From Tannerella sp. (GTDB lineage: Bacteria > Bacteroidota > Bacteroidia > Bacteroidales > Tannerellaceae), in contig JAISNP010000133.1 in the NCBI GenBank assembly GCA_031276175.1, positions 1-33,751 of the forward strand: a stretch of 33,751 nucleotides of DNA, given 5' to 3'. The notes beneath the pieces were generated by a model. It did no database searches. It was not told where the DNA came from and was given only the letters and a program-made list of their open reading frames with translations. How positions within the stretch are numbered: position 1 is the first letter of the stretch; the number at the start of each line of letters is the position of its first letter. Position numbers and translations under genes: made by a program. Below are positions 24,902 through 31,373 of this stretch, piece after piece.

Positions 24902-26134
24902 ATGAAAAAGAAAGTTTTTACAACACTGATATTATGCCTGCTGGTCGCCGGAGCGGCGGCGGCGAATCCCGAACGAAAAAGCATTCAGGCAGGCGGACAT
25001 ATGCGCGAATACCTTGTGTATATGCCTCAAAACGAGTATGCAGGCAAACCGGACGGGATCATCGTCGCTTTGCATGGCTTCAATCAGACGATGCACAATT
25101 TTTTTGAAGAATATTCGATGACTTCGATTGCCGATTCGCTGAATTGCATCATCCTGTCGCCTCAGGCGCTGCCCGAACAGGACGAAAATGTTATCGGCAA
25201 ATCCGATGTGTTAAACCTGTTTCTCGACAAAAAGATTAAACTGGATGCCGCATGGGGTTGCGGTTTAAGAGTCAGGTTTTTTATTCTCGACGGCCTTGAT
25301 CTGCCGCTCACCGCAGAACTGAACAAAAGCGTGGACGATGTGGATTTTATCCGCATGGCCATAGCACAAACGCTGAACGAGCACGCCATGCCCGTAGAAA
25401 ATATTTACCTCGCAGGCACGTCGATGGGCGGATATATGGCGTATCAGTTTGCCGTGCGGCAGCCGCTCAAGCTGTCGGGTATCATCTCCATTGCCGGCTC
25501 GATGGGACTGGCCATAAGCGGGGCGGATGGCCGACTCAAAACACCGGTCTGCGATTTCCATAGCGTGACGGACGATGTGGTACCCTATGCGGGTTCATAT
25601 CTTGCAAGCGCCGGCGTCACCGTTTCGCTGGCTAAAAATAAGGAAGACGTCATTCGCTACTGGGCAGAGACCAACGAGACCGGCACGCCTGTAACCGAAA
25701 ACGTCGACTATTATCCGTCGACCAACGGTATTACCGCCGAAAAAATCACATATCCCCATCCTGAAAACGAAGTCGTTCACTACAGGATAAACGGTGCGTC
25801 GCACGGCTATTTTTTCCGCAAAGGCAGCGGAGATTGTATGGATTACGTCGAAGAAACAGGCAAATTCATAGCATCTCATTTCGTAAAACATTCCGGTGGA
25901 AACGAAACCGTCGATGCAACACAAATTGCCGTCTATCCCAATCCTGCGCGCGACGCCGTATACTTCGGATGCCCTGACGGAGATGTTTCCGTATATGATC
26001 TGACGGGGAAACTTGTCCTGTCCGCCTCTTTCCATTCGGGATACCTGAATATCTCCTCCCTGAAACAAGGTATGCACATTCTGCGCATCCGGTCGGGAGA
26101 CCGTACATATACTGCGAAAATAATAAAACAGTAG
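24902..26134 (+). CDS. Secreted PHB-depolymerase/esterase-like alpha/beta hydrolase with T9SS sorting domain
   Basis: The 410-aa product starts with a signal peptide (M-K-K-K-V-F-T-T-L-I-L-C, cleavage after A-A-A). An alpha/beta-hydrolase domain follows with I-V-A-L-H-G-F-N-Q (oxyanion region), the nucleophile elbow G-T-S-M-G-G (S174), an acid in S-V-T-D-D-V-V-P-Y and a histidine in G-A-S-H-G-Y-F. This resembles the LpqC/PHB-depolymerase esterases, which include carbohydrate esterases. The last 75 residues form a type A T9SS C-terminal domain: V-Y-P-N-P-A-R-D, V-Y-D-L-T-G-K, L-K-Q-G-M-H-I-L-R-I and a final K-I-I-K-Q. It should be exported by the type IX system. The substrate is unknown. I use the ATG at 24902. 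Confidence 0.9.
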   Translation: MKKKVFTTLILCLLVAGAAAANPERKSIQAGGHMREYLVYMPQNEYAGKPDGIIVALHGFNQTMHNFFEEYSMTSIADSLNCIILSPQALPEQDENVIGKSDVLNLFLDKKIKLDAAWGCGLRVRFFILDGLDLPLTAELNKSVDDVDFIRMAIAQTLNEHAMPVENIYLAGTSMGGYMAYQFAVRQPLKLSGIISIAGSMGLAISGADGRLKTPVCDFHSVTDDVVPYAGSYLASAGVTVSLAKNKEDVIRYWAETNETGTPVTENVDYYPSTNGITAEKITYPHPENEVVHYRINGASHGYFFRKGSGDCMDYVEETGKFIASHFVKHSGGNETVDATQIAVYPNPARDAVYFGCPDGDVSVYDLTGKLVLSASFHSGYLNISSLKQGMHILRIRSGDRTYTAKIIKQ

Positions 26135-26137
26135 CAC

Positions 26138-26707
26138 ATGAAACATGCTCGTTTCACTCATGCCTTCCCCGACAGCAGATTGCAGTCCGGTATTCGCGAC
26201 ATATATGAAACCTCGTTTCCTTCGGACGAACGGCGGCATTTCGACGACGTTGTCCGGATAGCAGAAACAGAACCGGAGTTTAGCAGCGATATTTATACGG
26301 AAGACGGCGATGTTTTGGGATTCATTCTGTCATGGCATTTTTCATTCTTTCTTTATGTGGAACACTTTGCCATTTGCCGCAATATGCGCGGAAAAGGTTA
26401 TGGCAAAACAATCTTTGCCGATTTCCTGACGCGAGCCGATCAACCGGTCGTATTGGAAGTACAGCTTCCGGAAGACGACACAAGCCGGCGTCGCATCTGT
26501 TTTTATGAAAGTTTCGGCTCGACACGCTCGACCTTCCCTTACCTGCAACCGCCATACAGCCCGGACAAACATCCCGTACCGCTGTCGTTGATGAGTTTCG
26601 GCAACCTTGATTTGAATCGGAAAAAACAATTCGATGCGGTGCGGGATGTGCTATACAGTAAAGTATATGGCGTTAAAACGGACAATGTCGATTATACACA
26701 AACGTAA
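26138..26707 (+). CDS. GNAT-family N-acetyltransferase
   Basis: The 189-aa protein has the acetyl-CoA-binding motif A of GNAT enzymes, R-N-M-R-G-K-G-Y-G-K (about residues 82-91), preceded by the beta4 strand V-E-H-F-A-I. Later comes C-F-Y-E-S-F-G, the usual C-terminal F-Y-x-x-x-G-F segment with S in place of the last-but-one residue. The substrate is unknown. It starts 3 bp after the esterase stop, so it is co-transcribed, but has no signal peptide and should be cytoplasmic. Confidence 0.88.
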   Translation: MKHARFTHAFPDSRLQSGIRDIYETSFPSDERRHFDDVVRIAETEPEFSSDIYTEDGDVLGFILSWHFSFFLYVEHFAICRNMRGKGYGKTIFADFLTRADQPVVLEVQLPEDDTSRRRICFYESFGSTRSTFPYLQPPYSPDKHPVPLSLMSFGNLDLNRKKQFDAVRDVLYSKVYGVKTDNVDYTQT

Positions 26708-26710
26708 ACA

Positions 26711-26725
26711 GACTCGATTTGAGTC
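26711..26725 (+). terminator. Small hairpin after the GNAT gene
   Basis: GACTC and GAGTC flank a GATTT loop 3 bp after the stop codon, without a T-tract. A weak candidate for transcript end. Confidence 0.3.
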
Positions 26726-26814
26726 CAATACACATATGTGAACGGAATAGCAACAAATGTATTCAGCAAAATAACACCCTCTCCTTATCTATATTCCTAT
26801 CACATCCCCTTCAC

Positions 26815-26853
26815 TAAAACAATAAACGCCTCAGACACGAAGTCCGAAGCGCT
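26815..26853 (-). terminator. Probable terminator of the tRNA-Arg gene
   Basis: An imperfect stem joins AACGCCTCAGAC with GTCCGAAGCGCTT (three mismatches) around an ACGAA loop. It lies about 10 bp past the tRNA 3' end, with a T-rich stretch (GTTTATTGTTTT) following on the minus strand. Confidence 0.5.
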
Positions 26854-26863
26854 TATTTTATCG

Positions 26864-26937
26864 TGATTCCGGAGCGACTCGAACGCTCGACCCACAGCTT
26901 AGAAGGCTGTTGCTCTATCCAACTGAGCTACGGAACC
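26864..26937 (-). tRNA. tRNA-Arg (anticodon TCT)
   Basis: Read on the minus strand, the 5' arm GGTTCCG pairs with CGGAATC (one G-T), followed by discriminator A; CCA is not encoded. The D arm contains AGCTCAGTTGGATAGAG. The anticodon stem ACAGC/GCTGT encloses CTTCTAA with anticodon TCT, which reads AGA/AGG arginine codons. The T arm contains GTTCGAGTC. All four arms fold. Confidence 0.97.
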
Positions 26938-26951
26938 TGCAATTGCGGCCG

Positions 26952-26983
26952 CAAAGCTACATGAAAAACCTCATTTTTCCAAG
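26952..26983 (-). promoter_or_regulatory. Predicted promoter for tRNA-Arg
   Basis: On the minus strand CTTG (26983-26980), 20 bp, then TAGCTTTG (26959-26952), a full match to TAnnTTTG, 14 bp before the mature tRNA 5' end. Confidence 0.6.
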
Positions 26984-27000
26984 CGCACACAGAGGTTTTT
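26964..27000 (-). terminator. Hairpin between the XRE regulator gene and the tRNA
   Basis: AAAAACCTC (26964-26972) pairs with GAGGTTTTT (26992-27000), so the minus-strand RNA ends the stem in five U residues. It lies 43 bp past the regulator stop and overlaps the tRNA promoter. Confidence 0.5.
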
Positions 27001-27042
27001 ATTTTGCAAATGATTTGTTCGCCGTGGTACAGGATCTGCCTG

Positions 27043-27501
27043 CTATTTCTCAGGGACGAAAATTTCATGCGTGTTATTCGAATAAAAAACCATTATCCGG
27101 ACTATTTTCCTTGCAGGCGTTTCCCTGATTTCGATAGTCTCTTTTACTTGCGGTTGAACTGCTTCTGTCGGCCGCTTAACTTCTGTTTCCTGCCGGATTT
27201 CCGTCGTTTTTTTTCTTTCGGGCTGAGTTTGTGCCGCATTTTCGAACAAATTCGGCAATGCTGTTGTAGTATGAGAGTCATTGTCGGCTTTGTTACGCCG
27301 CATATGTCCACGACCGAACAGCAACCAATCGGGGTTAATGTCCGGAAAACGTTCCAGAATTTTAATAATAACATCTTTGCTGGGATCGTTCCTGCCTGTC
27401 GAGATATGTGAAATTACTGCCCGTTGGATACCAATCTCGTCTGCAAATTTTGAAGGCGGAAATCCCTCTGCTTTCATTAACTGACTGATTCTATCTTTCA
27501 T
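27043..27501 (-). CDS. XRE-family helix-turn-helix transcriptional regulator
   Basis: The 152-aa protein has an N-terminal HTH (about residues 1-65). It begins M-K-D-R-I-S-Q-L-M, with the recognition helix around I-Q-R-A-V-I-S-H-I-S-T-G-R-N-D-P-S and then I-N-P-D-W-L-L-F-G, as in many Cro/CI-like Bacteroidota regulators. A polar, charged linker rich in T, E and Q (about 70-130) joins it to a short conserved-looking C-terminal strand segment, K-I-V-R-I-M-V-F-Y-S-N-N-T-H-E-I-F-V-P. Its target is unknown. Two TAnnTTTG-type boxes lie just upstream, at the edge of a long AT-rich spacer. Confidence 0.9.
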   Translation of the reverse strand: MKDRISQLMKAEGFPPSKFADEIGIQRAVISHISTGRNDPSKDVIIKILERFPDINPDWLLFGRGHMRRNKADNDSHTTTALPNLFENAAQTQPERKKTTEIRQETEVKRPTEAVQPQVKETIEIRETPARKIVRIMVFYSNNTHEIFVPEK

Positions 27502-28186
27502 AGTTGTCCGTGTCTAATAATAACGAATATGTCCTGATTCAAATAAACAAATGTACGTGTAATTAATTTACAAAGATAAATCAAAGCCGGAAACCTGCAA
27601 AATATATTTGTATGCTATACACAACACAAAAGTATCTTATATGTTATACAAAAGTATGTTTCCATTTGTTGTTTCGTTTTTTTACCGCTGCAATAAGTTC
27701 AAGTATTTCTTTTAAATTCAAACTTAAACTACTGGTTATATTTCGATTATTTTCGATTTAAAAGCTCGAAAACGCCGAATTCAGTCCAAATCTCCGAAAC
27801 TTGAATAAAATGATTGAAGTATTACTTGATAAAGTGCATATTATATCACTAGACATTAGCAATATAAGTAAGTTATAAGTATTCGCATTGGCACATAATA
27901 TTAACAATTATACTCGAATATAAAAGTATGCTATATTTGTTTGCTGAATACATTAGTATATTTTTACTATACAAGCGCCATCTTTGGGTGTGTAGCATTG
28001 TATACAATAATTGATTGATTGGCTGCATATTTATGCACGCAAGTCGATGCGGTATCGAATCATGTACATGTCAATCTGTCATGCCGGAATTATTTTAAGC
28101 AAATACGTTTGTATGTGATGTGGATTTCCGTATATACGAATCATCCGTATTACGGTGGTATATAGCGATACAGTTGTATCCGGGAA
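27502..28186. other. AT-rich non-coding spacer with recurring short words
   Basis: I see no gene in these 685 bp. The minus-strand boxes TACATTTG (27555-27548) and TATCTTTG (27578-27571) may start the regulator gene. The 10-mer GTATGCTATA occurs at 27610-27619 and 27926-27935. AAAAGTAT occurs at 27628, 27650 and 27922. Base composition is clearly more AT-rich than the flanking genes. There is no tRNA, no strong hairpin and no sign of a degraded gene that I can identify. Confidence 0.6.
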
Positions 28187-29233
28187 TCAGTGCAGAATCT
28201 TATACAATAGTTCCTTCAGGATGTCATTTTCGGTCGCATTCGAAGTTGTGCCGTATCCTTTCGAACGCGCATCGGCAAGCCGGATTTCATGAATAATATC
28301 AAAAACCTTTTTACCGGAAAAATGCCGCAAGCCCTCCCTGTAATCTGTTGTTTGTATGCTGTGACGGAATTTGAAAAGTTCCATGATCGCGGATTCCGAC
28401 TTGTCTTTTTCATAATGGCATATCAGCAAGTTGACGAAATAGTTAAAAAGTATCGGCAGTGTCTTTTGAATCGAATGTATTTTGGGATTGTGGCCGAAAT
28501 ACAGGATGATGCGGTTTGCTTTCAGGATGTCTTTTTTCGCAATGGCATTGACGAGTTCAAAATTATTGTATTCTTTGCTAATGCCAACATTCGTTTCGAC
28601 GATTTCGGGCGTAATATGCTTTATTGATTTGCTTGAAAGCAGAATAAGTAGCTTGTCCAATTCTCTGCACAACAGGGATAAATCATTTCCCAGATGGTCG
28701 ACCAGCATCTTTACGGCGTTTTTGTCGGCTGTTATGGCGTGCTTTTTCAGTATGTTTTCGACAAAATCGGGCATCTTGTAGTCGCGTATTTTTTCAGAGT
28801 CAAACAAAATACCGTTTTTCTTGACGGCGGACATGAACGCTTTCTGTTTTTCTGTTCTGGCTTCGAATCGTGCGTGTTTATAGTTGATTACAAGTACGGT
28901 AGATACCAAAGGCTGATTCACGTAATTAGTCAGTAATTCGAGTTCTCTCACCGACTGGGCTTCACGGACGACAATCAGACGTCGCTCGGACAACATCGAC
29001 GGAAATTGCTTGACTGCGTTGAAAATATCGACGGCTTTGATATCCGCACCGTACAGAATCTGCTGGTCAAACGTACGCGATTCTTCGGGTACTACACTGT
29101 CAATAAACAAATCGGTTATCTTGTCGATAAAATAAGGCTCTTCACCCATCAAAAAGTATACCGGTGCAAATATGCCGGCTCTGATACCGGCACAAATTGT
29201 TTCATATGTGTGTGTTACTGTTTCCTTAGCCAT
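28187..29233 (-). CDS. holA: DNA polymerase III subunit delta
   Basis: HolA is the delta subunit of the clamp loader that opens the beta clamp. The 348-aa product shows the family N-terminus (P-V-Y-F-L-M-G-E-E-P-Y-F-I-D), then F-P-S-M-L-S-E-R-R-L-I-V-V-R-E-A, the AAA-like middle with L-G-N-D-L-S-L-L-C-R-E-L-D-K-L, and the C-terminal helical collar. Length is typical. It is divergent from the HsdR_N-domain gene, with 78 bp between starts, an arrangement common in Bacteroidales. Confidence 0.95.
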   Translation of the reverse strand: MAKETVTHTYETICAGIRAGIFAPVYFLMGEEPYFIDKITDLFIDSVVPEESRTFDQQILYGADIKAVDIFNAVKQFPSMLSERRLIVVREAQSVRELELLTNYVNQPLVSTVLVINYKHARFEARTEKQKAFMSAVKKNGILFDSEKIRDYKMPDFVENILKKHAITADKNAVKMLVDHLGNDLSLLCRELDKLLILLSSKSIKHITPEIVETNVGISKEYNNFELVNAIAKKDILKANRIILYFGHNPKIHSIQKTLPILFNYFVNLLICHYEKDKSESAIMELFKFRHSIQTTDYREGLRHFSGKKVFDIIHEIRLADARSKGYGTTSNATENDILKELLYKILH

Positions 29234-29286
29234 CGTTCAATATCGTCAATTTCGGGTAATTTCTTGCTCGGTTTTCATAAATCATC

Positions 29287-29294
29287 TATCTTTG
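29287..29294 (+). promoter_or_regulatory. Predicted -7 element for the HsdR_N-domain gene
   Basis: TATCTTTG, a full TAnnTTTG match, lies 17 bp before the ATG at 29312. A weak CTTG -33 box is found 20 bp upstream (29263-29266). Confidence 0.55.
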
Positions 29295-29311
29295 GCGAAA
29301 TAATCAAGCAA

Positions 29312-29779
29312 ATGTACGAAATGAATTTGTTAAATTTGCCGTATTTTGAGCCGAGAGTATCGCAAATAAATGGAAAATATTTCATTTTTGATCCGATTCG
29401 TCGGAAACATGTGATGCTGACGCCCGAAGAATGGGTCAGGCAACATTTTGTGAATTATCTGATTACAGAAAAAGGCTGTCCGAAAGAACTGCTTGCCAAC
29501 GAAGTAAGCGTTTCGCTGAACAATCAGGCAAGGCGCTGTGATACCATTATATATAACCGCAATCTAAAACCTCTCGCCATTGTGGAATACAAGGCGCCAA
29601 GCGTCAGGATTACACAGGATGTTTTTGAACAGATCGCGCGTTACAATATTTCGCTGCACGTGGCTTGCCTGTTAGTCAGCAACGGACTGGAACATTACGG
29701 TTGCCGGATAGATTATGGTAATGCTACATATACCTATTTGGAACAAATCCCCGCATACCACGAATTAACCGGATTATAA
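29312..29779 (+). CDS. Stand-alone HsdR N-terminal (PD-(D/E)xK nuclease-like) domain protein
   Basis: From ATG 29312 (a second ATG at 29321 is possible) the product is 155 aa and resembles only the N-terminal nuclease domain of type I restriction HsdR subunits. The core reads R-R-C-D-T-I-I-Y, then I-V-E-Y-K-A-P-S: D77, E92 and K94 fit a PD-(D/E)xK metal site. The helicase part of HsdR is absent, and no hsdM or hsdS is nearby, so it is not a restriction system. It is a conserved, uncharacterised neighbour of holA in Bacteroidales. In-frame codons further upstream overlap holA antisense and the promoter, so I exclude them. Confidence 0.85.
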   Translation: MYEMNLLNLPYFEPRVSQINGKYFIFDPIRRKHVMLTPEEWVRQHFVNYLITEKGCPKELLANEVSVSLNNQARRCDTIIYNRNLKPLAIVEYKAPSVRITQDVFEQIARYNISLHVACLLVSNGLEHYGCRIDYGNATYTYLEQIPAYHELTGL

Positions 29780-29782
29780 TTC

Positions 29783-29837
29783 AATTCAAGTTGTCGGTTA
29801 TAATCGTACGGAAACTTGAATTAATCCTGTTTTTTTA
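29783..29837 (+). terminator. Probable terminator after the HsdR_N-domain gene
   Basis: AATTCAAGTT (29783-29792) and AACTTGAATT (29813-29822) form a perfect 10-bp stem with a 20-nt loop, followed within 8 bp by seven T residues. The stem is AT-rich and the loop long, so efficiency is uncertain. Confidence 0.55.
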
Positions 29838-29870
29838 AATGCAATTATCAACGAATTAATCGAGAAAAAC

Positions 29871-30362
29871 ATGATTCGAAAAGTAAAAAAAGAAGACGCC
29901 GAGGAAATCGCCGCGATTTACAATTATTATGTAGTGCACACGGCCATCACGTTCGAGACCGAGCCTGTTTCCGAAGAAGAGATGCGTGAACGGATTGTCC
30001 GCATTTCCGCCAAATATCCGTATTTTGTATACGAAAAAGACGGTTTTATCGCAGGTTACTGTTATGCTGCGCTATGGAAAAAACGCAAAGCTTACGGCCG
30101 TACGGTGGAATCGACGGTATACGTTTCGCCCGACCATAAGCGCAAAGGTGTCGGGCTTGCGCTTATGAACAAGTTGACGGAGGCTTTACTTGAGATGCAA
30201 ATTCATGCAATAATCGCATGTATCACCATTCCGAACGATGAAAGCGTCGCACTGCACGAAAAATTGGGCTTCACGAAGGTATCGCATTTCAGGCAGGTCG
30301 GATGGAAATTTGAACGCTGGCTGGATGTAGGCGACTGGGAACTTGTATTTGAAAATCCGTAA
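29871..30362 (+). CDS. GNAT acetyltransferase, phosphinothricin acetyltransferase-like
   Basis: The 163-aa protein matches the Pat/Bar-like GNAT group. It has I-Y-N-Y-Y-V near the N-terminus, F-E-T-E-P-V-S, the acetyl-CoA motif Y-V-S-P-D-H-K-R-K-G-V-G-L-A-L, and the C-terminal N-D-E-S-V-A-L-H-E-K-L-G-F followed by G-W-K-F-E-R-W-L-D-V. Relatives acetylate phosphinothricin, methionine sulfone or other small amines; the natural substrate here is unknown. It stands alone between a terminator and the convergent manA. Confidence 0.9.
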   Translation: MIRKVKKEDAEEIAAIYNYYVVHTAITFETEPVSEEEMRERIVRISAKYPYFVYEKDGFIAGYCYAALWKKRKAYGRTVESTVYVSPDHKRKGVGLALMNKLTEALLEMQIHAIIACITIPNDESVALHEKLGFTKVSHFRQVGWKFERWLDVGDWELVFENP

Positions 30363-30386
30363 TGTTTTAATTTCAAGAGCGATTAT

Positions 30387-31358
30387 TTATCGCACACATG
30401 TTTCCAGCAGTTTGGCGTGCGGCGAAGGGATGATTTCCACCCATTGCGTCGCAGCGGGAATGAGGATGGTTTGCCCTTGACGGACGGATAATTCATTTCC
30501 GCAGTCGTCACGAATCACGGCGCTGCCTTCCGTCAGGATATGTACGACAAAGGAATCGAGCGAGGCAAAATCCCTTTTCATCGCTTTGTCTACCGACAGC
30601 AGACAGGTTGTAAAATATTTGCAACGCACCAGTTCAACGGGTCTGTTTTCGGCAGGCACGTAGGACGTGCGGCAGTCGGGATACGGCGTGTAGTCGATGG
30701 CGTCCTTAGCCTGTTCGACGTGCAGTTCGCGGGCATTGCCGTTGGCGTCGCGACGGTTATAGTCGTATATGCGGTAGGTGATGTTGCTCGTTTGCTGTAT
30801 CTCGGCAATAAAACAGCCTGCACCGATGGCGTGAACGCGTCCGGCAGGCAGGAAAAACACGTCGCCTGCCGTCACTTCGTAACGATGCAGCACGTCCGTA
30901 AAGCTGTTGTTTGCGATGTATCGCATGTATTCATCGGCATTTATTCGGCGCGAAAAACCGCTGTAAAGCGCCGCGCCGCGAGTCGCCTTGATTACATACC
31001 ACATTTCCGTCTTGCCGAACGAATGATGGCGTTTTTGTGCAAGTTCGTCGTCGGGATGTACCTGTATTGAAAGATCGTCCTGCGCGTCAATGAATTTTAT
31101 CAGAAGCGGAAATCTTTTCCCGAACTGTTGCAATACCTTTTTCCCGAGCAGCGCGGCGCCGAAGTTTTCGACTAAATCGTCTATCGTCTGTCCTGCCGAC
31201 GCGCCGTTGGCAACAACCGAACAATTTCCTTCGACATGCGAAAGTTCCCAGCTCTCGCCGATTTTATCGTCGCCCGGAGGCAATCCCTTGAAGAGGCGAA
31301 TATCTTTTCCGCCCCAGATTATTTCTTTCAGTATGGGTTCAAATATGAATGGATACAT
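30387..31358 (-). CDS. manA: Mannose-6-phosphate isomerase, class I
   Basis: The zinc enzyme interconverts fructose-6-phosphate and mannose-6-phosphate. The 323-aa product has the metal-ligand pattern of the type I cupin family: Q99 and H101 in Q-V-H-P-D-D, E118 in G-K-T-E-M-W, and H176 in A-G-R-V-H-A-I-G. The N-terminus P-I-L-K-E-I-I-W-G-G is typical of the short Bacillus-like form. It lies 15 bp after glgB on the same strand, linking sugar-phosphate interconversion with glycogen synthesis. Confidence 0.95.
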   Translation of the reverse strand: MYPFIFEPILKEIIWGGKDIRLFKGLPPGDDKIGESWELSHVEGNCSVVANGASAGQTIDDLVENFGAALLGKKVLQQFGKRFPLLIKFIDAQDDLSIQVHPDDELAQKRHHSFGKTEMWYVIKATRGAALYSGFSRRINADEYMRYIANNSFTDVLHRYEVTAGDVFFLPAGRVHAIGAGCFIAEIQQTSNITYRIYDYNRRDANGNARELHVEQAKDAIDYTPYPDCRTSYVPAENRPVELVRCKYFTTCLLSVDKAMKRDFASLDSFVVHILTEGSAVIRDDCGNELSVRQGQTILIPAATQWVEIIPSPHAKLLETCVR

Positions 31359-31373
31359 TTGCTTTGGTTGTGT

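Noticed and set aside
26864-26937. Integration site of a mobile island at the tRNA-Arg gene
   Set aside because: I see no integrase, no repeat of the tRNA 3' end on either side within the window, and only ordinary genes around it.
29312-29779. Remnant of a type I restriction-modification system
   Set aside because: No hsdM, hsdS or helicase fragments are nearby, and the stand-alone domain beside holA is a known conserved arrangement in Bacteroidales.
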